Assembly (NCBI GenBank): GCA_020061285.1
Contig: JAGUYQ010000046.1
Coordinates: 1 to 14,029 of the forward strand
Direction of reading: 5' to 3'
Length of the DNA: 14,029 bases
DNA from: Betaproteobacteria bacterium
Lineage (GTDB): Bacteria > Pseudomonadota > Gammaproteobacteria > Burkholderiales > UBA9220
The translations under genes were made by a program, and so were the position numbers. Positions 1 through 7,372 of this stretch are shown here, one piece after another. Below the pieces are notes generated by a model that was not told the origin of the DNA, ran no database searches, and was given only the letters and a program-made list of their open reading frames with translations. Each line of letters begins with the position of its first letter. Position 1 is the first letter of the stretch.

Positions 1-770
1 CAGTTGGGGGCGTCGGCGCCGTCCACGGGCAGGGCGCGGCCAGCCTGGGCACCCAGGGCGACGAAAATGGCGTCGAATTCTTTTTCCAGTTGTTCCAGGG
101 TCACGTCCTTGCCGACGTGGATGCCGAGACGGCTTTCCACGCCCAGGTCCAGGATGCGCTGGATTTCCGCGTCCAGGGTGTCGCGGGGGGTACGGAAACC
201 GGGGATGCCGTAGCGCATCATGCCGCCGAGCTGGTCATGCTCGTCGAAAATGGTCACGCCGTGGCCCTTTTGACGCAATTGGTAAGCCGCGGACAGGCCG
301 GCGGGGCCGCCGCCGATGATGGCGACCTTCTTGCCGGATTCCTTTTCCGCCTTGGCGAACTTCAGGCCCTTGGCGATGGCGTATTCGCCGATGTAGTGTT
401 CGACGGAGTTGATGCCCACGTGGTCATCCACTTCGTTGCGGTTGCAACCGGATTCGCAAGGAGCCGGGCAGACACGGCCCATCACGGCGGGGAAGGGGTT
501 CGCTTCGGTCAGGCGGCGGAAGGCGTATTCCTGCATTTCCATACCGGCAGGGGCTTTTTCCATGCCGCGCACGATGTTCAGGTAGCCGCGAATGTCTTCA
601 CCGGCCGGGCAACTGCCCTGGCAAGGAGGGGTCGTCTGCACGTAGGTCGGGCACTTGTGGGACCAGCCGGCCTGGAAAATCTGATCTTGCCAGCTACGGA
701 CGCGGCTTTCGCCATCCTTGTAGCGACGGTAGTTCAAGCTATTGTTCATGTCTTCCGAAGTGACTGACAT
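1..770 (-). CDS. dsrL: DsrL, NAD(P)H:acceptor oxidoreductase, N-terminal part (truncated by window edge)
   Basis: DsrL is the iron-sulfur flavoprotein of the oxidative Dsr pathway, a relative of the glutamate synthase small subunit that exchanges electrons between DsrAB and NAD(P). The minus-strand reading from ATG at 770 stays open for 256 codons to the window edge, so only the N-terminal third or so is present. A cysteine-rich N-terminal domain is visible (TPPCQGSCPAGEDIRGYLN near residues 47-65, then GRVCPAPCESGCNR near 98-111), as in the GltD-type 4Fe-4S domain. An FAD-binding GGGPAG motif follows near residues 153-158 (VAIIGGGPAGLSAAYQL). The start is supported by AGGAGAG at 777-783. It follows dsrK after 66 bases. 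DsrJ, DsrO and DsrP, usual partners, are not in the window and would lie beyond its left edge if the usual order holds. Confidence 0.95.
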   Translation of the reverse strand, partial: MSVTSEDMNNSLNYRRYKDGESRVRSWQDQIFQAGWSHKCPTYVQTTPPCQGSCPAGEDIRGYLNIVRGMEKAPAGMEMQEYAFRRLTEANPFPAVMGRVCPAPCESGCNRNEVDDHVGINSVEHYIGEYAIAKGLKFAKAEKESGKKVAIIGGGPAGLSAAYQLRQKGHGVTIFDEHDQLGGMMRYGIPGFRTPRDTLDAEIQRILDLGVESRLGIHVGKDVTLEQLEKEFDAIFVALGAQAGRALPVDGADAPN

Positions 771-816
771 CTGAATCTCTCCTGTAGTAATTACCGGTTT
801 CCTGTATTCCTCGGGT

Positions 817-836
817 GGGGACGGCGCGCCGCCCCC
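817..836 (-). promoter_or_regulatory. GC-rich hairpin directly after the dsrK stop codon
   Basis: The minus-strand RNA can form an 8-bp stem (bases 829-836 with 817-824, one G-U pair at 832/821) closed by a CGCG loop. It starts on the base next to the dsrK stop codon and ends about 46 bases before the dsrL start. No T-tract follows, so it does not look like an intrinsic terminator. It could block 3' exonucleases, cause partial termination, or be an RNA-processing site. The structure is seen; the role is inferred. Confidence 0.5.
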
Positions 837-2369
837 TTACTCTTTGGTGCCCAACTGGATGGCCTCGCTCACAAGCTGGTGGACGCCGCCCACCGTGCTC
901 ATGTCGAAACCGTAGAAGGGCAGCACCTTGGTGAACTGGGCCTTGCAAATGGCGCAAATGGTGGCCATGAAGTTCACCTTGTTGTTTTCCTTGACGTGGT
1001 TCAGGGCCTCCATGCGGGGCAGGGCACCCTTGACCCGAACTTCCAGCAGATCGTCGGTCAGCACGCCGCCACCGCCGCCGCAGCAGAAGGTGCGCTCGCC
1101 GATGGTATCCATCGGCATATCGACGAAGTTGTTCGATACCGCCTTGATGATTTCCCGCGGGATGATGAACTGGCCGCCAGGCATGTTGCCCATGCGGGAC
1201 GCGCGCGCCACGTTGCAGGAGTCGTGAAAGGTCACGATGCGGTGATCGTTGGCTTCCTTGTCCAGATTCAGCGCGCCGCGCTGGATCAGGTCATGGGTGA
1301 ATTCGCAGATGTGCATCGGCTGGACATAGCGCGGATCGAGCTGCTTCTGCAACTGGATGGCGAAGGGATCGTCGCCGCCGGCGCCGAGGCCGACCAGGGT
1401 GTTCCAGAAGGCATAGGCGACGCGCCAGGCATGGCCGCATTCGCCGACGATGATGCGCTTGGCTCCCAAATCCAGAGCGGCTTGGCGAATGCGCATAGCC
1501 ACGTTGCGCATCTGCTCGTAATTGCCGTTGAACAGGCCGAAGTTGCCCGCCTCGGCGGCATAGGAGGAGAGGGTCCAACTGATGCCGGCCTGATGGAAAA
1601 CCTTGGCGTAGCCGATCAGGGACTCCACGTGGGGCTCGGAGAAGAAGTCGGCGGAGGGGGTAATCAGCAGGACCTCGGCACCCTGGACATCGAGGGGAAT
1701 CTTGACGCTGACGCCGGTATCCATTTCGATGTCTTCTTCCAGGCCCAGCAGGGTATCTTCCAGCGCCGGGCCAGGCAGGCCGAGGTTGTTGCCGATCGTC
1801 TGCACCTTGGCCAGAATCTGGTTGCTGTACTTCTGGCCATAACCGACGCTATTGAGGATTTCCCGTGCGGCCATGGTCACTTCGGCGGTGTCGATGCCGT
1901 AGGGGCAAAACACGGAGCAACGGCGGCACTCGGAGCACTGGTGGTAATAGGAGAACCAGTCGTCCAGCACTTCCTTGGTCAGGTCCTTGGCGCCCACGAG
2001 GCCGGGAACCAGCTTGCCGGGAAGGGTGAAGTAGCGACGGTAGACCGAGCGCATCAACTCCTGGCGCGCCACCGGCATGTTCTTGGGATCGGAGGTGCCG
2101 ATGAAATAGTGGCACTTGTCGGTACAGGCGCCGCAATGCACGCAGGCGTCCATGAACACGCGCAGGGAACGGTACTTGCCCAGCAGGTCGCCCATGCGGG
2201 AAATGGCCTTGTCGTGCCAGTCCTCCACCAGCTCGCCGGGATAGCCGACGGAAGCCTGGACCTGGGCGTCAGCCACGTAGGGCTTGACGTGGGCCATGGA
2301 CCCTTCCTGGATGGCCGGAATGGTGGGTAGTTTTCTGTAGCTCGGTACTTCGAAATCTGCTTTTGCCAC
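837..2369 (-). CDS. dsrK: DsrK, catalytic iron-sulfur subunit of the membrane DsrMK(JOP) complex
   Basis: DsrK is the HdrD-like cytoplasmic subunit of the Dsr membrane complex and acts on DsrC. The 510-aa protein has two ferredoxin-type 4Fe-4S motifs, Cys76-79-82-86 (CVHCGACTDKC) and Cys145-148-151-155 (CSECRRCSVFC). It then has the CCG-type segments expected for a noncubane cluster: Cys311 (GECGHAWR), Cys385 (HDSCNVARASR), Cys429-430 (FCCGGGGGV) and Cys472/475 (CAIC). I chose the GTG start at 2369 because AAGGAG at 2375-2380 lies five bases upstream. It lies 35 bases after dsrM. Length and motifs are normal for the family and nothing looks broken. Confidence 0.97.
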   Translation of the reverse strand: MAKADFEVPSYRKLPTIPAIQEGSMAHVKPYVADAQVQASVGYPGELVEDWHDKAISRMGDLLGKYRSLRVFMDACVHCGACTDKCHYFIGTSDPKNMPVARQELMRSVYRRYFTLPGKLVPGLVGAKDLTKEVLDDWFSYYHQCSECRRCSVFCPYGIDTAEVTMAAREILNSVGYGQKYSNQILAKVQTIGNNLGLPGPALEDTLLGLEEDIEMDTGVSVKIPLDVQGAEVLLITPSADFFSEPHVESLIGYAKVFHQAGISWTLSSYAAEAGNFGLFNGNYEQMRNVAMRIRQAALDLGAKRIIVGECGHAWRVAYAFWNTLVGLGAGGDDPFAIQLQKQLDPRYVQPMHICEFTHDLIQRGALNLDKEANDHRIVTFHDSCNVARASRMGNMPGGQFIIPREIIKAVSNNFVDMPMDTIGERTFCCGGGGGVLTDDLLEVRVKGALPRMEALNHVKENNKVNFMATICAICKAQFTKVLPFYGFDMSTVGGVHQLVSEAIQLGTKE

Positions 2370-2404
2370 GATGGCTCCTTGATTTCTTGTCGTGGTGTTC
2401 TAAA

Positions 2405-3133
2405 TCACTTTTCCAGTTCAGCCGCCCAGGGGGCCAAGTGGCGCTGTTCCCGCGGGTTGTCCGCCATGTTGCGGGTCGGGCTGAAGAACACGCCGGGGGC
2501 GTGCAACAGCTTGCTGATGGGGAAAATGATCATCAATACCGCCACCAGGGCAAGGTGGACCAGCAGGGCCGGATCGGCCGGCAGCGGATGGATGTTGAAC
2601 GACATCAGGCCGAGGAAAAAAGACTTCACATCGACGATGTCGGTATGGGCGACAAACTTCATTCCCAGGCCGGAGGCGCCGATGCCGATCAACAGCAGCA
2701 GCATCAGGTGGTCGGAAGGAGTGGAAATGTACTTGATGCGCTCGACGAACAGGCGCCGCCCCCACAGGCCCAGCAGGCCGGCCACCATGGCGAAGCCGGC
2801 GTACTTGCCGAAGGGCTGGATCAGCACCACCCACTCCCACACGGGGTTGGTGAAGTAGCGCAGGTGGCGCATCAGGACCAGCGCCAGGGCGAAATGGAAC
2901 ATGAAGCCGAAGAGCCAAATCCATTTGTTGGACTTGAACAGGCTCTCGAACACCAGCACCTCGCGCCACACACGCAGCTTCGCCCCCAGAGGAGTGATGG
3001 GAGCGGGCGTGGTGGGAATATTCAGCGGTGCCGGAGTTTTCCGGTATTCGTAAATGCGGTAGGCCAGCCCACCCACCAGGATAACCGTGGCGGCGTAAAA
3101 CAGACCAGCATAAATAATCGTTAGCAATGACAT
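2405..3133 (-). CDS. dsrM: DsrM, membrane b-type cytochrome subunit of the Dsr membrane complex
   Basis: DsrM is the NarI-like diheme cytochrome b that anchors DsrK and links it to the quinone pool. The 242-aa protein has about five hydrophobic stretches (roughly residues 3-25, 71-90, 108-125, 142-160 and 189-210). Histidines at 80, 90, 142, 193 and 211 sit in or next to these and are candidate heme ligands. The length suits the short DsrM type of sulfur oxidisers. The ATG at 3133 is preceded by GAGGGTGA. The gap to dsrC is 141 bases, the longest within the dsr genes, and contains two stems described separately. A 35-base gap leads to dsrK. Confidence 0.95.
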   Translation of the reverse strand: MSLLTIIYAGLFYAATVILVGGLAYRIYEYRKTPAPLNIPTTPAPITPLGAKLRVWREVLVFESLFKSNKWIWLFGFMFHFALALVLMRHLRYFTNPVWEWVVLIQPFGKYAGFAMVAGLLGLWGRRLFVERIKYISTPSDHLMLLLLIGIGASGLGMKFVAHTDIVDVKSFFLGLMSFNIHPLPADPALLVHLALVAVLMIIFPISKLLHAPGVFFSPTRNMADNPREQRHLAPWAAELEK

Positions 3134-3204
3134 TGTATCGTCACCCTCAAACAGGCATGTGCGCCCTATTTTGGCTTACGCCTTGAATTCTCTCTCGTGG
3201 CTTC

Positions 3205-3256
3205 GGCACGCGGCCAGCGTGCCAGGGAGCGCAGCGGACCAAGCCGACTGCGCCCC
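3205..3256 (-). promoter_or_regulatory. Tandem hairpins in the dsrC-dsrM gap
   Basis: Two adjacent stems can form in the minus-strand RNA after dsrC. The first pairs 3248-3256 with 3226-3234 (9 bp, one G-U), with CGG/CCG pairing possible inside its loop. The second pairs GGCACGC with GCGTGCC (3217-3223 with 3205-3211), a perfect 7-bp stem with a 5-base loop. No T-tract follows. DsrC is known to be needed in larger amounts than its neighbours in sulfur oxidisers, so a stability or partial-termination element after dsrC is plausible, but this is inference. Confidence 0.55.
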
Positions 3257-3274
3257 TCCGGTACGGCTAAAGGC

Positions 3275-3607
3275 TTAGATACAGCCGGTGGGCTTGGGCA
3301 GGCCGGCGATCTTACAGGCTTGCTTGGCGGGGCCGTAGGGGAACAGTTCGTACAGGTACTTGCTGTTGCCCTTCTCGGGTCCGAGTTTCTTGCCGATGGC
3401 TTTGGTCAGCACGCGCACGGCGGGAGCGATCTGGTAGTCGTTGTAGTACTCGCGCAGGAAGTTGATCACTTCCCAGTGCTGGTCGGTCAGCTCGACCTTT
3501 TCTTCCACGGCCAGGTGCTTGGCGGCGTCTTCGTTCCAGTCGGACAGGTTGACCAGGTAGCCTTCTTCGTCGGTTTCGTAGGTTTTACCGTTGATTTCGA
3601 AGCTCAT
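3275..3607 (-). CDS. dsrC: DsrC, sulfur carrier protein with both functional cysteines
   Basis: DsrC is the small soluble carrier that takes a persulfide from DsrEFH, presents it to DsrAB and is then handled by DsrMK. The 110-aa protein has the conserved mobile C-terminal arm with Cys98 and the penultimate Cys109 (ACKIAGLPKPTGCI), the two residues that define a true DsrC rather than TusE. The N-terminal ETDEEGYLVN and the DQHWEVINFLREYY segments are family signatures. AGGAGA lies just upstream of the ATG at 3607. It sits between dsrH (32-base gap) and a hairpin-containing 141-base gap before dsrM. A second, cysteine-less paralogue lies at 8590-8922. Confidence 0.98.
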   Translation of the reverse strand: MSFEINGKTYETDEEGYLVNLSDWNEDAAKHLAVEEKVELTDQHWEVINFLREYYNDYQIAPAVRVLTKAIGKKLGPEKGNSKYLYELFPYGPAKQACKIAGLPKPTGCI

Positions 3608-3639
3608 TACTTTCTCCTAATGAAAAGGTGAATCAAAGA

Positions 3640-3939
3640 TTACAGCCAGGACTGCAGGTTGGGATTTTCCGCAACCAAGTCCACAAAGCCTGCATAGTCT
3701 ACCAAGGTCACGCCGTCAATGACACGGTCCGCGACACCGCGGGCGGCCAGGTCGGGCTGAAGGGCATACACCTTCATGCCGGCCATGGCCTGCTTGATCT
3801 TGGACTCGGCCGCGCTACCCTGGGTAGCGGCGAACACGGCGTCTTCGATCAGCAGCAGGGCACCGCCGCTTTTGGCGATGCGCAGGCAGCTATCGAGAGT
3901 GATCTTTTCGAAGGGCGATTTATTGATGATGTGCAGCAT
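3640..3939 (-). CDS. dsrH: DsrH, subunit of the DsrEFH sulfurtransferase
   Basis: DsrH (TusB-like) is the third subunit of the DsrE2F2H2 hexamer, a cytoplasmic sulfur relay found in sulfur oxidisers. The 99-aa product starts MLHIINKSPF and has the conserved cysteine at residue 18 (DSCLRIAKSGGALLLIEDAVFAA spans it), then the typical ending NPNLQSWL. GGAGG lies shortly upstream of the ATG at 3939, in an 11-base gap after dsrF. It is followed by dsrC after 32 bases. The length is normal for the family. Confidence 0.95.
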   Translation of the reverse strand: MLHIINKSPFEKITLDSCLRIAKSGGALLLIEDAVFAATQGSAAESKIKQAMAGMKVYALQPDLAARGVADRVIDGVTLVDYAGFVDLVAENPNLQSWL

Positions 3940-3950
3940 ATTGTCCTCCG

Positions 3951-4343
3951 TCAGAAGCTGATGACCACGTCCTGCTCGTCCATCATGGCGCCCAGCTCGG
4001 CGGAGCTGAGAACCTGAACGTCAACCAGCAGATCGTCTTCAGTCAGACCCCGGGCTTCCAGGGATTCTTTTTCGACATACAGCTTCTCGATGTCATAACC
4101 CTCGAGGGCGCGGTAGGTGGGCGAGAAGTTCTTCACACCGATACCCTTGGTGTCCTGGCCCTTCTTCAGTTCGTACACGCCGTCGTCACAGAACGCAAGG
4201 CTCACGTCCTGGTCGAACGCGGCGGAAATCAACACGACTTCCAAACCTTCCAGGGCATAGATCGTGCCGTAGGAGGCCTTGCGGTTGACGAACATGAATT
4301 TTTTGACGGCGCCGCCTTCTTCCATGTCCATTTCGTCCATCAT
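3951..4343 (-). CDS. dsrF: DsrF, subunit of the DsrEFH sulfurtransferase
   Basis: DsrF is the TusC-like subunit of DsrE2F2H2. With the start at 4343 it is 130 aa. A short acidic, Met-rich N-terminus precedes the core beginning near KKFMFVNRKASYGTIYALEGLE, and a single cysteine lies at residue 52 (LAFCDDGV). I chose ATG 4343 over the upstream in-frame TTG at 4364. GGGAGA at 4348-4353 is well spaced for 4343, while the TTG would overlap the end of dsrE. The dsrE stop (4354-4356) lies just upstream, so translation is probably coupled. DsrF is thought to be structural within the hexamer rather than the sulfur-binding subunit. Confidence 0.94.
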   Translation of the reverse strand: MMDEMDMEEGGAVKKFMFVNRKASYGTIYALEGLEVVLISAAFDQDVSLAFCDDGVYELKKGQDTKGIGVKNFSPTYRALEGYDIEKLYVEKESLEARGLTEDDLLVDVQVLSSAELGAMMDEQDVVISF

Positions 4344-4353
4344 TCTTTCTCCC

Positions 4354-4746
4354 TCAATCACCAAACGTTACCAGGCGGTCGCACTGGATACCGGCTTCCA
4401 CCAACTGGCCCAGGCCGGAAATCCGGAAGCCGGGAGCCAGGTTGTTGCCGCTCTTGCCGTGGCGCTTCTGCTCATCGGCATCGACGATACCGCGGCGTTG
4501 GGCCGCCGCCACGCACACCACCAGGTCCAGGCTGTGCTGCTGGGCCAATTCGGACCAGCGGTTGACGACGTTGCGGTCGTCCTGGGGCGGGGTGGTGAAG
4601 CAGGTGCCGTTGTTCACGCCATCGTGGTAGAAGAACACGCGATAGATTTCGTGGCCTTTTTCCAGAGCAGCCTTGGCAAAGTTGTAGGCGCTGTCGGACG
4701 CCTGGTGAGTGTAGGGCCCCTCACTAACCATGATTCCAAATTTCAT
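4354..4746 (-). CDS. dsrE: DsrE, sulfur-binding subunit of the DsrEFH sulfurtransferase
   Basis: DsrE is the TusD-like subunit that carries the persulfide in the DsrEFH hexamer and passes sulfur to DsrC. The 130-aa protein has the conserved cysteine at residue 78 (DLVVCVAAAQRRGI), which matches the position of the active cysteine known from Allochromatium DsrE. It begins MKFGIMVSEGPYTHQASDSA, typical of the family. The gap to dsrB is 74 bases and contains a very stable hairpin (4773-4800). An AAGAGG ribosome-binding sequence lies upstream of the ATG. DsrEFH is diagnostic of oxidative sulfur metabolism, as sulfate reducers lack it. Confidence 0.97.
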   Translation of the reverse strand: MKFGIMVSEGPYTHQASDSAYNFAKAALEKGHEIYRVFFYHDGVNNGTCFTTPPQDDRNVVNRWSELAQQHSLDLVVCVAAAQRRGIVDADEQKRHGKSGNNLAPGFRISGLGQLVEAGIQCDRLVTFGD

Positions 4747-4772
4747 CCCATCAACCTCTTAATCATTATTGT

Positions 4773-4800
4773 CCCTCCCGCCCCTTGCGGAGCGGGAGGG
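4773..4800 (-). promoter_or_regulatory. 12-bp hairpin with GCAA tetraloop between dsrB and dsrE
   Basis: In the minus-strand RNA bases 4789-4800 pair with 4773-4784 in a 12-bp stem with one internal G-U pair. The loop is GCAA, a stable GNRA-type tetraloop. It begins 20 bases after the dsrB stop and ends 26 bases before the dsrE start. The following bases (ACAATAAT) are A-rich rather than T-rich, so it is not a standard intrinsic terminator. It probably protects the dsrAB part of the message from 3' decay or marks a cleavage point. Confidence 0.65.
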
Positions 4801-4820
4801 TCGTTTCACATACGCGTTGC

Positions 4821-5891
4821 TTAGAAGCGGATATGAGCCGACGCATTGAGGCTGTTACGGGAACCGCGCCAGTCGTCGATCAGGTACTTGGTAAACGGCA
4901 GGCCGGTCTTCTCGAAGAATTGGGGCCAGCCAATCCGCTCCACCCAGTCGGAAATCCGCTCCCAAGAATGGGCGTCTTCCTTGTAGACATGGAGAATATT
5001 CTTCACCACTTCCGCCACTTCGGGCCAGCGGGGGGCGTTGTTGGGCAGACCGGCGGCCACCAGCTTGTGGAACTGGGGACGGATCCGGGCGTTGGAGTGT
5101 TTGCCGCCAACCCAAATCGCGATCTTGGAGTGCTCGGGATCGTTGATCTGCATCGGAGGGCAAGGGGGGAAGCAAGCGCCGCAGCAAATGCACTTCTTCT
5201 CGTCCACTTCCAGGGAGGGCTTGCCGTTCACCAGGGCGGGACGGATCGCGGCCACGGGGCAGCGGGCCACCACGGTGGGGCGCTCGCAAGCGTTGGCCAC
5301 CAGTTCGTGGTTGATCTTGGGCGGCTTGGTGTGCTGCACGATGATGGCGATGTCACCCTGGCCGCCGCAGTTGATTTCGCAGCAGGAGGTGGTGAGCTTG
5401 ACGCGGTTGGGCATCTGCTCGTTGGTGAACTCTTCGTACAGCTCGTCCATCAGGGCCTTCACCACGCCGGAGGCGTCGGTGCCGGGGATGTCGCAGTGCA
5501 GCCAGCCCTGGGTGTGGGAGATCATGGACACGGAAGGACCGGTACCGCCCACGGGGAAGCCGTTCTTGTTCAGTTCGGCGATCAGGGCATCGACCTTGGA
5601 CTCGTCGGTGACAGTGAACTCCACGTTGGAACGCACGGTGAAGCGCAAGTGGCCGTCGCAGAACTGGTCGGCGATGTCGCACAGCTTGCGCACGGTGTAG
5701 TGGTCCATCTGACGCTGGGTGCCGCAACGGACGGTCCAAATCTCGTCGCCGCTCTTGGCAACGTGATGCAGGACGCCGGCGCGGGGACGGTCATGATATT
5801 TCCACTGGCCATAGTTCTTGCGGTAGGCCGGATGGAGGTACTGCATGTGATCCGGCACGCCGCTTTCGATAGGTTGACGCATTTCAGCCAT
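4821..5891 (-). CDS. dsrB: DsrB, reverse dissimilatory sulfite reductase beta subunit
   Basis: DsrB forms the siroheme-containing alpha2beta2 reductase with DsrA, here expected to oxidise DsrC-bound sulfur to sulfite. The 356-aa protein contains the beta-type cluster cysteines (Cys133, Cys170, Cys171, Cys175; TTSCCEINCGG) and a ferredoxin domain with Cys211 (ARCPVAAI) and CICCGACFPPCPP near residues 234-246. I chose ATG 5891, with GGAGAG at 5899-5904 upstream, over an in-frame TTG at 5906 that overlaps this ribosome-binding site. dsrA ends 27 bases upstream. There is no sign of damage. Confidence 0.98.
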   Translation of the reverse strand: MAEMRQPIESGVPDHMQYLHPAYRKNYGQWKYHDRPRAGVLHHVAKSGDEIWTVRCGTQRQMDHYTVRKLCDIADQFCDGHLRFTVRSNVEFTVTDESKVDALIAELNKNGFPVGGTGPSVSMISHTQGWLHCDIPGTDASGVVKALMDELYEEFTNEQMPNRVKLTTSCCEINCGGQGDIAIIVQHTKPPKINHELVANACERPTVVARCPVAAIRPALVNGKPSLEVDEKKCICCGACFPPCPPMQINDPEHSKIAIWVGGKHSNARIRPQFHKLVAAGLPNNAPRWPEVAEVVKNILHVYKEDAHSWERISDWVERIGWPQFFEKTGLPFTKYLIDDWRGSRNSLNASAHIRF

Positions 5892-5918
5892 TTTTTCTCT
5901 CTCCAATTCTTGATTAAC

Positions 5919-7220
5919 TTAGGCAGTCTTGGAAGCCTGACGCTCGTTCCACTTGGCCACTTCCTCGTCCCAGCCGTCCATGCGGACATAGGGGTTGGTA
6001 CGGGGATGCTGGATCATGGACGGATCGATTTCGAGACCGACGCCTTCCAGGAAGTTGACCAGGCCGATACGCTCGATCATCTCGCCGGTGCGCTCGTGCT
6101 CCAGGGCGTTTTCGGCGAAGAAGTCGATGAAGCTGCCGGCCAGTTCCACCAGGGCCTCGAAGTCCTCGTCGCTTTCCAGCTTCATGAACGGAACCACCAC
6201 GGTACCCATCAAGTCGCCGATCTTCAGGGTGCGCTTGCCGCCCACCAGGATGGTCGCGCCCTTGTCGTTGCCGGGAGCCAGGGCGCCGGTCATGACGTTG
6301 ACGCAGTGCATGCAGCGCACGCAGTCGCCGTTGTTGATTTCCAGGGACTGGCTATCGTCGATGGCCACGGAGGAAATCTTGGCACCCTTGGACACTTCGG
6401 CGGTCTTCTTCAGAGTGATGGCACGGGTGGGGCAGCGGGAAACCACGTCGTTCACCAGCTCGTTCATGCCGTGCTTGGCGAACCACTTCTTGGCCAAGGC
6501 TTCGTCGGTCTGCATGTTGTCGCGCCAGGTGCCGATCACGGCCATATCGGCGCGTTGCACGGCGTTGGAGCAATCATTGGGGCAGCCGGAGAACTTGAAC
6601 TTGAACTTGTAGGGCAGGGCCGGACGGTGCATTTCGTCCAGGTAGGCGTTCACGGTCTCGCGCATGGCCCTGCCTTCGTCGTAGCAGGACTGCTCGCAAC
6701 GGGCGGCACCGACGCAAGCGGTGGAAGTGCGCACAGCGGGACCGGCGCCACCAAGGTCAAAACCCATTTCGTTGAACTCGTCAAAGGCGGGCTGCACGCC
6801 TTCGGTGGTGATGCCCTGGAACATGATGTCGCCGGACTGGCCATGGAGGGCGATCAGGCCGGAACCATGCTTTTGCCAGATGTCGCACATCTTGCGCAGG
6901 GTCTTGGTATCGTAGTGCATACCGGCCGCGGGCATGATGCGCAGGGTGTGGAATGCAGCGGCAGCGGGGAACAGGGGCTGCTCGTGCTCGTCCTTGAGTT
7001 CGGTGAAACGGGGAATCACGCCGCCGCCATAACCCAGCACGCCGACGGTACCGCCCTTCCAGTAACCCTTCTTGGTCTTGTAGGACGTTTCCAGTTGACC
7101 CAGCAGGTCAACCATCATGTCATTCTCGTTAGCCAGGCGCTTGAGGCCGGTCACAAAGCTGGGCCACGGGCCCTTTTCCAGCTCGTCAAGATTTGGCGTA
7201 TCGTACATTTTCTTAGCCAT
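5919..7220 (-). CDS. dsrA: DsrA, reverse dissimilatory sulfite reductase alpha subunit
   Basis: DsrA is the catalytic alpha subunit of siroheme sulfite reductase. The 433-aa protein has the Cx5C and Cx3C pair that binds the 4Fe-4S cluster coupled to siroheme (Cys169, Cys175, Cys213, Cys217; ACVGAARC and SGCPNDC). A ferredoxin domain follows, with Cys263 and CVRCMHC at 300-306. The ATG at 7220 is preceded by AGGAGA; an in-frame TTG at 7238 would put the ribosome-binding site inside the gene, so I rejected it. It is the first gene of the dsr operon. The 440-base region upstream holds a terminator-like hairpin and a palindrome that may control it. Confidence 0.98.
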   Translation of the reverse strand: MAKKMYDTPNLDELEKGPWPSFVTGLKRLANENDMMVDLLGQLETSYKTKKGYWKGGTVGVLGYGGGVIPRFTELKDEHEQPLFPAAAAFHTLRIMPAAGMHYDTKTLRKMCDIWQKHGSGLIALHGQSGDIMFQGITTEGVQPAFDEFNEMGFDLGGAGPAVRTSTACVGAARCEQSCYDEGRAMRETVNAYLDEMHRPALPYKFKFKFSGCPNDCSNAVQRADMAVIGTWRDNMQTDEALAKKWFAKHGMNELVNDVVSRCPTRAITLKKTAEVSKGAKISSVAIDDSQSLEINNGDCVRCMHCVNVMTGALAPGNDKGATILVGGKRTLKIGDLMGTVVVPFMKLESDEDFEALVELAGSFIDFFAENALEHERTGEMIERIGLVNFLEGVGLEIDPSMIQHPRTNPYVRMDGWDEEVAKWNERQASKTA

Positions 7221-7279
7221 AGCGGTTTCTCCTAACAAAATTTTTGCGGTTACGTGATCCTGGTATGCCAGTCCTGCCG

Positions 7280-7312
7280 GGCCCGCTGCATCACTAGTTT
7301 TAGCAGCCGGCC
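7280..7312 (-). promoter_or_regulatory. Stem-loop in the dsrA leader
   Basis: Bases 7303-7312 and 7280-7289 form an inverted repeat (GGCC plus GCTGC arms, nine of ten pairs with one central mismatch) around a 13-base A/T-richer loop. It ends about 60 bases before the dsrA start codon. If the dsrA transcript starts upstream of it, the stem is in the 5' leader; otherwise it could be a protein-binding site near the promoter. I cannot tell which. Confidence 0.4.
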
Positions 7313-7372
7313 ATCACCCCTCGTCGAGCCGCCTCGTAGAACGGCCCGTCTTTTTCGGCCCACGGCGCGGAG

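Noticed and set aside
879..2330. Plus-strand open frame (483 codons) antisense to dsrK
   Set aside because: dsrK has all expected cysteine motifs on the minus strand; the antisense frame is a composition effect.
4785..7235. Very long plus-strand open frame (816 codons) across dsrA and dsrB
   Set aside because: It is antisense to two certain genes. GC-rich third positions suppress stop codons on the opposite strand. Its translation is Gly/Ala/His/Val-rich with no recognisable domain.
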